This document shows, piece after piece, positions 41,936-50,922 of a stretch of DNA of 64,000 bases. Both the position numbers and the translations under genes were made by a program. Position 1 is the stretch's first letter, and each line of letters begins with the position of its first letter. This DNA comes from Bradyrhizobium centrolobii (lineage in GTDB: Bacteria; Pseudomonadota; Alphaproteobacteria; Rhizobiales; Xanthobacteraceae). Location of the stretch: contig NZ_LUUB01000106.1 in assembly GCF_001641635.1 (NCBI RefSeq), positions 59,306 to 123,305 on the forward strand, read 5' to 3'. The notes beneath the pieces were generated by a model. The model saw nothing but the letters and a program-made list of their open reading frames with translations, did not search any database and was not told where the DNA came from.

Positions 41936-42766
41936 TCAGGATATTTTCGGGCGTCCGGCGAGGTACTCGGCGACTGATCCAGGCTGATGCACGTCGTAAC
42001 CCAGCAATCGGCGCAATTTGCTGTCGCCGGTAAACCCATCTCCCAGCGCACTTGGCAAATCGATTTGCTGCCTGATCAGGGGAATGGTGTAGACGTGATT
42101 GACGGCACGCCGCGGCCTCGCCGTCGTGTTGACGCCGCCACTGTGGAAAACCATGCAGTCGAGCACGATAAACGAGCCCGCGGACGCGGAAACCTGCAAG
42201 GCTTGTGTCTTCACGAAATGATCCGATGGAAATGCTTCCTGACGGTGTGAGGCCGGCAACACCATCGTAGCCCCGTTTTCGATCGTGAACGCATCGAGGC
42301 AGAACAGTGCATTGATGGCAAGCGGACGTGACGATACGAAATGCTGATAGGGCAAATCCCGATGCCAGGCACCCTGATTGTACTGCTTTCCGTTCGGCGG
42401 ATTGATGACGCCGTTCTGCTGGTTGAGCACGGCGTAGCCGGAGATGAGTCGGCTGCAAATGTCCAGGATCCTGCTGTTAGTAGCCAGCTCGAGAAAGAGT
42501 GGATCGTGAGCCAGAGGCAAACGGATGGTGTTGTGCTCGTCAATCGATCTCAGCACTTCGATACCGCCGTGCCGGGACGCATAGCTCTGCTGCACCTGAT
42601 CGAAAGCATCGGCCAGCATCGCCAGCTGCTCACGGCTATAACCGCCGTCGATCACGCCATATCCCAACTGACGGATCGATTCGCACGTTCTCTCGACTTC
42701 GTTCGTTGATTGCGCCTGCTCTAGGATACCATAGCGTCGGGGAACCTCGTTCTGCATGGTGTTCAT
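41936..42766 (-). CDS. Phytanoyl-CoA dioxygenase (PhyH) family protein
   Basis: A 276-residue non-heme iron, 2-oxoglutarate-dependent oxygenase. The facial triad is visible as H135-R-D137 (GAWHRDLPYQH) and H208 (DCMVFHSGGVN), and an Arg after it (RPRRAVNHVY) can hold 2-oxoglutarate. Such enzymes hydroxylate a small molecule or sugar nucleotide. It is the last gene of a four-gene operon with two methyltransferases and a glycosyltransferase, overlapping the previous gene by 4 bases (ATGA). A role in hydroxylating a surface sugar is inferred from this coupling. Confidence 0.87.
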   Translation of the reverse strand: MNTMQNEVPRRYGILEQAQSTNEVERTCESIRQLGYGVIDGGYSREQLAMLADAFDQVQQSYASRHGGIEVLRSIDEHNTIRLPLAHDPLFLELATNSRILDICSRLISGYAVLNQQNGVINPPNGKQYNQGAWHRDLPYQHFVSSRPLAINALFCLDAFTIENGATMVLPASHRQEAFPSDHFVKTQALQVSASAGSFIVLDCMVFHSGGVNTTARPRRAVNHVYTIPLIRQQIDLPSALGDGFTGDSKLRRLLGYDVHQPGSVAEYLAGRPKIS

Positions 42767-43911
42767 CTCGGAATCAGTTCGTTCCAGGTGATCGTGTGGA
42801 AGCCATCGCGTTCCAGTCGTCTGGCAACGACTTCCTGAACGTGAGGCGCCGTCGCGATGAGGGTCGGCTGGCCGGGATTCTGTACCGCATCCCGATAGGA
42901 TGCAACCGGTCGCCCGAGATTCCAGGCCTCGGTAGGGTCGTCCAGCACGAGCGAGTCGATCCGCGCCCAGGTTTCCGGCGCATAAGCCCGCAGCAAGGCC
43001 GCAGTCTGGCCGGCGCCGAAGGCCAGCAGGTCTGCGGCGGATTGCCGCCGATCAAGGAGAAGCTGATCCAGCATTCGCCAGCGTTCGAGATAAGATTGCC
43101 GCTCGGAATAAAGCTCGACCGGATTCGTATCATGCGCGCGAGGGGTGTGGCGATGATCGGTCGCCGCAGCGAAGATCGACATCTGGAAGTCGCCGATGTC
43201 ACTCGGCGCCGGCATTTGCTTTTCCGTCGCCAGCGACGCGCTTCTGCCGCAAATCTGAAGGGCGCCTTGCGTCAGGCTGTAGAGATGATCGAAGAACAGC
43301 AGTTCCACGTTCGGCGAATGTCCGTCCGGACATATGATGACGATGCGCCCGTTTGATGCAAGACGGCTACGCAGCGAAAGAAGAAATGTGCTTGGGTCGA
43401 TCGTGTGCTCAATGACATTGACTGCAACGATAAGGTCAAAAAGACCCGCCTCGGTGGGCACATCCTCGATAAATCCGCGCATAAGCCGGATACTCTGCTG
43501 CGATTGGGCCGTCGCCGGCAACGCGGGGTCTACGCCGTAAGCATACGCATCCGGCCACGATCGCAGGAATTCGGACAGCAGTGCGCCCGAGCCGCAGCCG
43601 ATTTCCAGAATGGCCTTCGGCGGGGTGCATTCGGCGCGGATCCAGTCGCCGTATGCCTGGGCCCGCGCAGCATCTGATTTCGGGGCAGCAGCAGCAAGCT
43701 TGTAGTCGTCGTCGTAGATGGCACGAATGTCCTCTTCGGCTGTGCTGGACGCGTGGAAGGCCAAACCGCACACTAGGCAAGACATTTTGGCCAGTGCGCG
43801 GGATATCACCCGCCCATCGCTGAGCATTGATCGGCAGGGATGGGGAAGCGCCAGCGCGACGGCGTCGCCGGCGCAGAGCGGGCACCGAACCGCCGATGTG
43901 GCGTCACCCAT
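42763..43911 (-). CDS. Zinc-ribbon SAM-dependent methyltransferase (sugar C-methyltransferase-like)
   Basis: A 382-residue enzyme. The N-terminal CPLC and CLVC pairs form a zinc-binding ribbon. The SAM motif ILEIGCGSGALL lies near residue 105, with VNVIEHTIDP as the post-motif acidic loop. A C-terminal Rossmann-like domain follows (LLAFGAGQTAALLRAYAP). This order (Methyltransf_13, SAM domain, Methyltransf_14-like) is that of TylC3/NovU-type enzymes that C-methylate keto-deoxysugar nucleotides. I start at the ATG overlapping the upstream stop by one base (TGATG); the frame is open further but overlaps that gene. Confidence 0.8.
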   Translation of the reverse strand: MGDATSAVRCPLCAGDAVALALPHPCRSMLSDGRVISRALAKMSCLVCGLAFHASSTAEEDIRAIYDDDYKLAAAAPKSDAARAQAYGDWIRAECTPPKAILEIGCGSGALLSEFLRSWPDAYAYGVDPALPATAQSQQSIRLMRGFIEDVPTEAGLFDLIVAVNVIEHTIDPSTFLLSLRSRLASNGRIVIICPDGHSPNVELLFFDHLYSLTQGALQICGRSASLATEKQMPAPSDIGDFQMSIFAAATDHRHTPRAHDTNPVELYSERQSYLERWRMLDQLLLDRRQSAADLLAFGAGQTAALLRAYAPETWARIDSLVLDDPTEAWNLGRPVASYRDAVQNPGQPTLIATAPHVQEVVARRLERDGFHTITWNELIPR

Positions 43912-44558
43912 CAGACCTTCACCTCTGGATGTCGTACCAGGACCGTGAATTCGTACAGTCCATAGTCCTGCAAGAGCGCGACCGATCGGCCGTACCGTGA
44001 AAGGCAGTAGCCGAGCATCTCCGGCGGGTCGGCATAGTACAGGTTCGGTCTCCGCCGATCGGGATCGCTCGACAGGCTCAGGACATTGAATCCAAATCCT
44101 TTGCGTCCAGCGCGGGCGAGCACGTCGAGTGTTTCGCGGATATAGCTGAGCCATATCTCATCCTCGACATCACCCTTGACGTTGAATATTCCGCTGGCAA
44201 TCGCAAAGTCTGCCGTTGTGTCCGGCGAAGCTCCAACATGCCAGCATCGATCGTCGCCCTCTCCGTGAAGCTTTCGAGCCGCCTCGACCATGCTAGGCGC
44301 GATATCGTACCCCCTGAAATGTCCTCGATGGCCCGCGCTTCTGAGGAAGCCAAGAAAATCCCCAAAACCACAGCCGAGATCGATGATCGATTCGGATTGG
44401 CTGTGATCGACCAATCGGAGAAACTGCCTGTGTCGAAGCTGATGCGATTCGGCTCCATTCCAATCGACGCCCTGCGATGTAGTGCCGTGGGCGTCGAGTT
44501 TGGCGGCATAATACGCCGCGACGTCGGACAGGATTCTCTCTTGTTGGGGGTCTGTCAC
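43911..44558 (-). CDS. Class I SAM-dependent methyltransferase
   Basis: A 215-residue cytosolic methyltransferase with the SAM-binding motif IIDLGCGFGDFLGFL near residue 60 and YDIAPSMVEAARK for motif II. The C-terminal half keeps the fold (DVLARAGRKGFGFNVLSL). It overlaps the glycosyltransferase gene by 4 bases and the zinc-ribbon methyltransferase gene by one, so all are made together. The acceptor is unknown; a sugar or lipid-linked sugar is likely from context. Confidence 0.85.
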   Translation of the reverse strand: MTDPQQERILSDVAAYYAAKLDAHGTTSQGVDWNGAESHQLRHRQFLRLVDHSQSESIIDLGCGFGDFLGFLRSAGHRGHFRGYDIAPSMVEAARKLHGEGDDRCWHVGASPDTTADFAIASGIFNVKGDVEDEIWLSYIRETLDVLARAGRKGFGFNVLSLSSDPDRRRPNLYYADPPEMLGYCLSRYGRSVALLQDYGLYEFTVLVRHPEVKV

Positions 44559-45535
44559 TCTTGGCCTTCGGTATCAAAAAGGGAAGCGGGCTGCATCAAC
44601 TCCCCGACCGATGAGTTGGAGGAGCGGTGGACGGAGCGCACAATGGTGTAGGGTCTCCGTTTGGTTTCGGCCAGGATGCTGGCCATGTAGATTCCCAGGA
44701 TACCGAGGATGAGTGTGATAAGTCCTCCGAGAAACCACAACGAAATGATCTGCGAGGCAAACCCGCTCACTCCGATGCCGTTCGTGAGGTAACGCAGCAG
44801 GAAGTAGATCACGACACCAATCGACGTCGTGAAGATCAACAGCCCGGTATAAAAGACGAGATACAGCAGCCTCGTCGAAGATGTCGTCAGGTGTTTGACC
44901 GCAAGATCGATCCGCCTCCAGATCGAGTAGGTCGACGGCGAGGTTGCGAGCTTTGCGACGACCATCGGGATTTGGCGAAATCCAGTAACCGCCCAGAGGT
45001 CGGACATGACGAATTCCCGATCGCGGTGCCGAATAAGCTCTCTGACGTACGCGGCCGACATCAACCGCGAGGTTACAAGATTGCGCGGCAGCGGGCGATC
45101 ACCAAGCACATCGACCAACGCGAAAAAGACGGTGCCCCCCGCTCGCTCCAGCAACCCCCCGCGTCGAGTCTGCTGCACGCCATACACGACATCGCAATCT
45201 CCGCGACGAAAGCGCTCGTAGAACAGAGCCAGGTCTTCGGGCTGTTCCTCAAGGTCGCTGTCGATCAGGAACACGAGATCGCCGGAGGCATAGGCCAATC
45301 CGGTCATGATGGCCTTGTAGTGTCCGAAATTGCGGGAAAGATCGACGACCACGACTTGAGGATCCGACCTTTGGACTTGCAAAGCCGCCTCCAGGCTGTC
45401 GTCTGGAGAGCCGTCATTCACCATGATCAGTTCGACGTCATCAGTGATCTTGCGTGCGGCTTCGATCGCCCGCCGATGGAATTCCTTGACGTAGGGTGCG
45501 GACCGATAGAGCGTGGTGACGATCGAGATCTTCAT
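44555..45535 (-). CDS. Family 2 glycosyltransferase, polyprenyl-phosphate type
   Basis: A 326-residue enzyme. N-terminal GT-A domain: ISIVTTLYRSAPYVKEF, VNDGSPDDS and the metal-binding LVFLIDSDLEEQPE with its DSD motif. Two C-terminal transmembrane helices follow (about 225-250 and 265-290), as in GtrB/DPM1-type enzymes that load a sugar onto undecaprenyl phosphate. First gene of the four-gene operon. I prefer ATG 45535 (MKISIVTT), with GGAG 10 bases upstream, over an ATG 15 bases earlier. Confidence 0.87.
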   Translation of the reverse strand: MKISIVTTLYRSAPYVKEFHRRAIEAARKITDDVELIMVNDGSPDDSLEAALQVQRSDPQVVVVDLSRNFGHYKAIMTGLAYASGDLVFLIDSDLEEQPEDLALFYERFRRGDCDVVYGVQQTRRGGLLERAGGTVFFALVDVLGDRPLPRNLVTSRLMSAAYVRELIRHRDREFVMSDLWAVTGFRQIPMVVAKLATSPSTYSIWRRIDLAVKHLTTSSTRLLYLVFYTGLLIFTTSIGVVIYFLLRYLTNGIGVSGFASQIISLWFLGGLITLILGILGIYMASILAETKRRPYTIVRSVHRSSNSSVGELMQPASLFDTEGQE

Positions 45536-46018
45536 CAGCCGCTTCTCCATTCGCAGAAGATTGCTGGCCGCAAGTAGTCAATGTGCATCAACTTCTCTTC
45601 GGAGTTAACCGCGGTTTGCGAAAATGTCACAATTTTGCAATGCCTAACGAGGGGCGCGGGGCATAGCTCATGGACGAGCTTTCATACGACAAGCGAACCC
45701 CGCGGGCAAATGCGAAGCCCCCTGCGACAGCCATAGCGACATGTGCGACCAAAGTGCACGCGCGTTGAACCGATACCACAACTCGCGGAGATGCTAGCGG
45801 GCTGCATTTCGCGTCTCCGCCCGGAATGACTATCGATTACCTACGGCGACAACCGTATACTGGGGCGCCGACCGCAGCCGGCGGAGCCGTCAGCAATCTC
45901 GGCGAGCAACGGAACGCCGCGTCTGACGATTGGCCGCCAAACCGCCAGTCGTGGTATGCGACGAGAAATTCCAAGATCCCGTCCCGGGATTTTATTGCGA
46001 TGGCGTGCGGCCTGAGCG
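45536..46018. other. Non-coding gap between the glycosyltransferase operon and wbqC-like gene
   Basis: About 480 bases with lower G+C in parts. It must contain the promoter of the minus-strand glycosyltransferase operon, probably in the A/T-richer stretch near 45590-45660 (CGGTTTGCGAAAATGTCAC). A 67-codon plus-strand frame from 45826 has no supporting ribosome site or domain. A terminator-like hairpin lies at its right end. Confidence 0.4.
45973..45993 (-). terminator. Candidate hairpin terminator after the wbqC-like gene
   Basis: ATCCCG (45976-45981) and CGGGAT (45985-45990) form a stem around TCC, extendable by A-T and G-T pairs to nine pairs. It begins 26 bases after the wbqC-like stop on the minus strand. 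Only a weak T-rich tail follows in that direction, so it may simply stabilise the 3' end. Confidence 0.35.
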
Positions 46019-46714
46019 TCAGGCCGTGACCTGACGACGGGCGAACCGCGGCGCTTCAGGACCGGTGTTAAACAGGAGATCGAGCACGCTCACGGCATGT
46101 TCGAAGTCGCCATGGAGCTGCGGATATTCCGGATAACCATGGTAGCTCATCCACTCCGTCGTAATCCCCCCGGCAGTGAACAGCGCCTCGTCAAAGTAGG
46201 CTCGTGCGGAAGGGCCGCTTAGATAGCGATCGGCGCCCGCGGCCTGCGCGATCGCGAGAAGTCTCGCAGTCTTGACGCCGTCTGCGGGATAGGCCGTATC
46301 CCTGACGATACGTGTGCTCAGCCCGAGCAGGCCTGCGATCTCGCGCGTGAACAGTTCGTTGATGGCGGTGAGACGCGTCTCCTTGTCGGCGCGCTCGTAC
46401 CAGGTCCGCACGACCGGCGAGAGCTGGTCGAAGAATGGGGCGCGACGATAGGCCAGTTCGAGTGCCCGCCAGTGCTTCTCGGCCCACGGCTTCTCGATCA
46501 TGACCTCGTCGATCGCCTGGTCAAACCGCCCCTTGGTCGCAACGGGAATGGTCAGCCATTCGATGCCGCTGGTGGTCTTGATTCGGTTGCGATTGTGCCA
46601 GTGCCGTTTTGCGAATTGCATGCGATCGTAGATCACATATTCATCGCATCGGCCGATCAGGTCGAAAAACCCTTTCCAGGGAATGTAGCAGGATTGGACG
46701 ATCGAAATTCGCAC
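46019..46714 (-). CDS. WbqC-like family protein
   Basis: A 231-residue member of the WbqC family (RISIVQSCYIPWKGFFDLIGRCDEYVIYDRMQFAKRHWHNRNRIKT start; ADRYLSGPSARAYFDEALF near the end). Such proteins are frequent in O-antigen gene clusters, often near DegT-type aminotransferases; transfer of an acyl or amino-acid group to an amino sugar is a suggested but unproven role. I start at GTG 46714 since homologues begin at the RISIVQ strand; the ribosome site is weak. It is divergent from the methyltransferase gene. Confidence 0.82.
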   Translation of the reverse strand: MRISIVQSCYIPWKGFFDLIGRCDEYVIYDRMQFAKRHWHNRNRIKTTSGIEWLTIPVATKGRFDQAIDEVMIEKPWAEKHWRALELAYRRAPFFDQLSPVVRTWYERADKETRLTAINELFTREIAGLLGLSTRIVRDTAYPADGVKTARLLAIAQAAGADRYLSGPSARAYFDEALFTAGGITTEWMSYHGYPEYPQLHGDFEHAVSVLDLLFNTGPEAPRFARRQVTA

Positions 46715-46909
46715 GTTGTGACTTGACACCAGCCTTGAAAGGGGGCGCGCCGATCCTCGAAACGAGGCTTGACGAGCGCGGACGATCCGAACAGTTTGCC
46801 AGCATGCCCCCTGGTGGCTTGCCAGCATGGACGTCTTTTACAGTGACCCGCCGATGAATTCACCCCCCAATCAGCGTTTCCGTTACGCCCTTTGTCGGTC
46901 AGCGCTGGC

Positions 46910-47824
46910 ATGACGCGACTGGCTACGGGGCGACGCCGCTGCCTTGCCTGCGGTGCGGAACAAGCAATCGACGACAACGAGCCGGTCTGGCCGGCCGGCT
47001 GGCGATGTCCGGCGTGCGCCCATGTCGTGGCGGAAAGCGCGGGGATCGCGGCGCTTGCGCCCGAACTCGCCGATACGGTCAGCGGCATGGACCCCAGTAG
47101 CTTCAAATTGCTTGCTGAGGTTGAAGACGAGCATTTCTGGTTCGTGGCTCGTAACGAACTCCTGGCCGGGTTGGCCGCCCGCTTCTTTCCCGACGCGCGT
47201 CAGTTCCTGGAAGTGGGGTGCGGAAACGGCGCGGTACTGCGCGCGATTGCGCTGTCGCGCAGTTGGCGGCGCCTGGTCGGCTCGGAACTCCATCCTTCCG
47301 GACTTGCCTTCGCCCGGACGCGCCTGCCGGACGTCGAGTTCGTACAGATGGATGCACGCCACATTCCGGCGTCCGCAGCCTTCGACCTCATCGGCGCCTT
47401 CGACGTCATCGAGCACATCGCCGACGACGAGCGGGTCCTGGGCGAAATCCGCCGCGCACTGGTGACGGGTGGTGGTGTCATCATCGCTGTTCCCCAGCAT
47501 CCCTGGTTGTGGAGCCGCGCCGACGAGATCGCCTATCACGAACGGCGATATCGTCGTGGCGAGCTTGAAGAAAAGCTTCAGCGAAGCGGCTTCGAAGTGC
47601 TGTTCTCGACCTCCTATGCGTCCCTGCTGCTTCCCATGATGATCGCAAGCCGCCTTCGAGGTCGTGGGACGCAGACCAACGAGCAGGTCGAGCGGGAATT
47701 CACGCTCGATCCGCGGATCAATGGTTTGTTCATGGCGATCCTGCGCGCCGAGGTGCGTCTGACGCTCGCGGGTCTGCGCTGGCCTGCAGGCGGCAGTCGT
47801 GTCGTCGTCGGCCGGGCGATCTAG
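46910..47824 (+). CDS. Class I SAM-dependent methyltransferase with N-terminal zinc ribbon
   Basis: A 304-residue protein. CLACG and CPACA near the start form a likely zinc ribbon, followed by the SAM motif FLEVGCGNGAVLRAI near residue 100, FDVIEHIADDERVL, and a C-terminal part with a hydrophobic segment (YASLLLPMMIASRL) that may touch the membrane. It resembles methyltransferases of polysaccharide clusters acting on sugars. ATG 46910 is used; a TTG 18 bases upstream is possible. Nothing notable follows in the 133-base convergent gap to the aminotransferase gene. Confidence 0.82.
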   Translation: MTRLATGRRRCLACGAEQAIDDNEPVWPAGWRCPACAHVVAESAGIAALAPELADTVSGMDPSSFKLLAEVEDEHFWFVARNELLAGLAARFFPDARQFLEVGCGNGAVLRAIALSRSWRRLVGSELHPSGLAFARTRLPDVEFVQMDARHIPASAAFDLIGAFDVIEHIADDERVLGEIRRALVTGGGVIIAVPQHPWLWSRADEIAYHERRYRRGELEEKLQRSGFEVLFSTSYASLLLPMMIASRLRGRGTQTNEQVEREFTLDPRINGLFMAILRAEVRLTLAGLRWPAGGSRVVVGRAI

Positions 47825-47957
47825 ATGAGGTAAGGCCGATGGGCTCCCTCGTGCGGCGATAATAGTCTGTCGCGGCGTGACCACGGGCGATACGTCGTTA
47901 GCGCGGTTCCTGCCGGGCTCGACGCCGAAGAACGGCGAATCGGACGGGCTCTGAAGC

Positions 47958-49100
47958 CTACCGCCCCAGGATCGCGCCGAGCGTGTCGCAAATCCGCTGT
48001 TGCTGCGTCTCTTGCAGGCCGATCCAGAATGGCAGCCTGACCAGCCGTTCCGACAGCGCGGTGGTGAGCGTCAGATCGCCATGGCTGCGGCCGAACCGCA
48101 TACCGGCCGGTGAGGAGTGTAGCGGCACGTAGTGAAAAACCGCATTGATCTCCGCCTCACGCAGCTTGCCGAGCACCATGCCACGATCGATCTCGGGCGG
48201 CAGCAGGACGTAATAGAGGTGACCATTGTGCCGGCAATGGCCGGGTACGATGGGGCGTCGCAGCAGGCCCCGCTGCTCGAGCGTCGCCAGCATCGCGTGA
48301 TACCTGTCCCAGATCGCGAGCCGCTCGCGCGTGATGTCCTCGGCTTGCTCGAACTGGGCCCATAGGAACGCTGCGGTGGGCTCGCTCGGCAGGAACGACG
48401 AGCCGACGTCCTGCCAGGTGTATTTGTCGACCTCGCCACGGAAAAAGCGGCTACGGTCGGTGCCTTTCTCGCGGATGATCTCGGCCCGCAGCGCGAGCGC
48501 AGGATCCTTCACCAGGAGGCAGCCGCCTTCGCCCGACATGATGTTCTTGGTCTCGTGGAAGCTGAAGCTGCCGAGGTCCCCGATGGCGCCGAGCGGCGAG
48601 CCCCTGTAGTCCGCCATGATGCCCTGTGCCGCGTCCTCGACGATGCGAAGATTGTGGCGCCTTGCGATCGCGACGATCGGGTTCATCTCGCAGGCTACGC
48701 CGGCATAGTGCACCGGGGCGATGGCGCGGGTACGCGAGGTGATGGCCGCCTCGATCTGCCGTTCATCAAGATTCAGCGTGTCCTCGCGGATGTCGACGAA
48801 GACAGGAGTGGCGCCGCGCAGCACGAAGGCATTGGCCGTCGAGACGAAGGTGAACGAGGGCATGATGACCTCGTCGCCGTCCTTCAGGTCGAGCAGGATC
48901 GCGGCGAGATCGAGTGCGGACGTGCAGGAGTGCGTCAGCAGCGCCTTCGCGCAACCGGTTCGCGCTTCGAGCCACTGATGGCAGCGCCTGGTAAAGGATC
49001 CGTCGCCCGCCAGGTGACGGCTCCTCAGCGCCTCCTCGGTATAGGCCTGCTCTTTGCCGGTGAGGTAGGGCCGGTTGAACGGGATGATTTCGGATGCCAT
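47958..49100 (-). CDS. rffA: dTDP-4-amino-4,6-dideoxygalactose transaminase
   Basis: A 380-residue PLP aminotransferase of the DegT/DnrJ/EryC1 group. The N-terminus IIPFNRPYLTGKEQAYTEEAL, VHYAGVACEM, D156 in VEDAAQGIMADY, K185 in SFHETKNIMSGEGG, and the closing HYVPLHSSPAGMRFG are the pattern of RffA/WecE. It converts dTDP-4-keto-6-deoxyglucose to dTDP-Fuc4N, using glutamate. Its precursor can come from RmlAB encoded 13 kb upstream; the NeuD-like acyltransferase could then acylate the amine. Its start overlaps the open frame of the divergent flippase gene. Confidence 0.9.
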   Translation of the reverse strand: MASEIIPFNRPYLTGKEQAYTEEALRSRHLAGDGSFTRRCHQWLEARTGCAKALLTHSCTSALDLAAILLDLKDGDEVIMPSFTFVSTANAFVLRGATPVFVDIREDTLNLDERQIEAAITSRTRAIAPVHYAGVACEMNPIVAIARRHNLRIVEDAAQGIMADYRGSPLGAIGDLGSFSFHETKNIMSGEGGCLLVKDPALALRAEIIREKGTDRSRFFRGEVDKYTWQDVGSSFLPSEPTAAFLWAQFEQAEDITRERLAIWDRYHAMLATLEQRGLLRRPIVPGHCRHNGHLYYVLLPPEIDRGMVLGKLREAEINAVFHYVPLHSSPAGMRFGRSHGDLTLTTALSERLVRLPFWIGLQETQQQRICDTLGAILGR

Positions 49101-49231
49101 TGCCTAAGCTGTCTAACCGCCTTAAGAGGCGCCTTCAACGCCCAAATCCGAAGATGCCACACTGGCGGCTTCGATTGTGGGGCCCGGCGATCGGGCGCGT
49201 CAGGCCGATCGTGTGCCAGGAAGGATCCGGC

Positions 49232-50818
49232 TTGACCGACACGCAGATTGACGCGCCCGGCAAGGCAGGCGGCCCGAGCGGGCCCGGTGCCGGCCGCGCC
49301 CGCCGGCTCGTTCGCGGATGGTCGGCCAACCTGGTCCAGCTGGTGCTGGGACTGACCCAGCAGTTGCTGTTGATCCCGGCCTTCCTGCATGTCTGGACCG
49401 GCGACATGCTTGCGGCGTGGCTTGCGATCTATGCGGCCGGCAGCCTCGTCGTGGTGGCGGATGCGGGATTGCAGCTTCGCGCGATCAACCGGTTTTTCGC
49501 CTTCAAGTCCTGCGCAGATTGCGACGGACGCACGGCGAGCTTCTACGCGCGCATGCTGCGGATCTACGTCGCGGTCGTCGTGGTGCTGGGCATTCTGCTG
49601 CTGGCTGTTACGCATGTGCTCCGGCCTTCGGCCTTGCTGGGGTTTCGCGGGACCGCCTCGTTCGATTCCGCCTTCATCGTGATGACGCTGGGAATGCTGC
49701 TGTGCCTCCCAGGCAACCTGGCCTCTGGCCTCTATCGTGCGCGGGGCCAATATGGCCGGACGGTCTGGCTGTTGAACGTCGTATTGCTGCTCGGCCAGAT
49801 CGCGCAGTTGTTTGCGATTGCGTGGTTCGGGAGTCTGCTGGCGGTCGCGATCGCCTTCATCTCCATGCAACTCCTGTTTGCCGCCTTCATGCTCGTCGAT
49901 GCGCCACGCCTGTTTCCGTTCCTGCGTCGCGCCGGTGCGTATCGGGCTCGGCCGCGCTCGTGGTCCTCGACCCTGCGCTGGAACATCGGGCAGTTCGGCC
50001 GCGCGTTTCCCTTTGCGATCGCCAACATCACGGAACTTGCGCTCGTCAATCTTCCCGTGCTGCTGGTCTCTGCGCTCGTCACCGATCGCGTCGCCGTGGC
50101 GCAATGGGGATTGACCCGGGTGATCGCGAGCCTCGTGCGCGGCCTCTGTCTGCAACTCGCCGTGCCGCTTGCCGCCGAACTCGGTCATGACCACGCCGTC
50201 GGCGACCGTGCGCGTTTGAGCCGTCTCTATGCCCAGGGGTCGGTCTTCGTCACCGTCCTGGCCAGCCTGATCGTCGCGGGCCTGCTGCCGTTCTGGGGCG
50301 ACTTCTTCACGCTCTGGACTCACGGCAGCATTCCCTACGACGCGGGGCTTGCCGTCACGCTGCTGCTCGGTTCCGCCGCCGCTGCGCCCTCATTGCTGGC
50401 GCTGGCCTTCGCCAGCCACAGCAATCGCGGCGATCTCCTGATCCGAACCAAGGGGCTCCAACTCGTCGTGTTCCTGGTACTCTCGTTCGTCCTGACTTCC
50501 TGGCTCGGCCCGCTGGGGGCCGCTCTCGCCGTCGTCGCGAGCGATATCCTCGTTCAGTTCGGGTTGCTGGCGTTGGTGATCATGGGGCAGACCCTGCAGC
50601 ACCCGCTTCGCCACACGGGCTTCCTGGTCCTGGTTTCGGTCGTCATCGTGCTTTCCGGTTGGGGCGCCGGTGTAGTGGCCGCGTTGCTGGTACCGGGGGC
50701 AGGGCTGGTCCATTTCCTCGCCGAATGCGCGATCTGGCTGATCTTCGCCGCGGTGGCCGCAAGCCCCCTGATCATTAAGAGCGTTCGCGAAACTCTGATC
50801 GCCGCCATCCCGCGTTAA
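49232..50818 (+). CDS. Wzx-like polysaccharide flippase
   Basis: A 528-residue membrane protein with about 12-14 hydrophobic helices, of the MATE/polysaccharide-transport superfamily (LVQLVLGLTQQLLLIPAFLHVWTGDMLAAWLAIYAAGSLVVVADAGLQLRAINRF-like N-terminus). It probably flips an undecaprenyl-linked sugar unit across the inner membrane. Start uncertain: TTG 49232 has AGGAAGGA 6-13 bases before it and precedes the first helix; in-frame ATGs at 49094 and 49154 would add a very basic extension. Divergent from rffA. Confidence 0.78.
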   Translation: MTDTQIDAPGKAGGPSGPGAGRARRLVRGWSANLVQLVLGLTQQLLLIPAFLHVWTGDMLAAWLAIYAAGSLVVVADAGLQLRAINRFFAFKSCADCDGRTASFYARMLRIYVAVVVVLGILLLAVTHVLRPSALLGFRGTASFDSAFIVMTLGMLLCLPGNLASGLYRARGQYGRTVWLLNVVLLLGQIAQLFAIAWFGSLLAVAIAFISMQLLFAAFMLVDAPRLFPFLRRAGAYRARPRSWSSTLRWNIGQFGRAFPFAIANITELALVNLPVLLVSALVTDRVAVAQWGLTRVIASLVRGLCLQLAVPLAAELGHDHAVGDRARLSRLYAQGSVFVTVLASLIVAGLLPFWGDFFTLWTHGSIPYDAGLAVTLLLGSAAAAPSLLALAFASHSNRGDLLIRTKGLQLVVFLVLSFVLTSWLGPLGAALAVVASDILVQFGLLALVIMGQTLQHPLRHTGFLVLVSVVIVLSGWGAGVVAALLVPGAGLVHFLAECAIWLIFAAVAASPLIIKSVRETLIAAIPR

Positions 50819-50922
50819 CCCCCGGATTTTGCTTGACCTTCAGGGGATCGGGCGGTTGAGTGCGCGCGACCCATCCCTCATCCCCATCCAAGCCATCCTA
50901 TCCAAGACAATCGGGCGCGTTT

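Noticed and set aside
45826..46029. 67-codon plus-strand ORF in the gap before the wbqC-like gene
   Set aside because: No ribosome site, no domain, and it runs into the end of the opposite gene.
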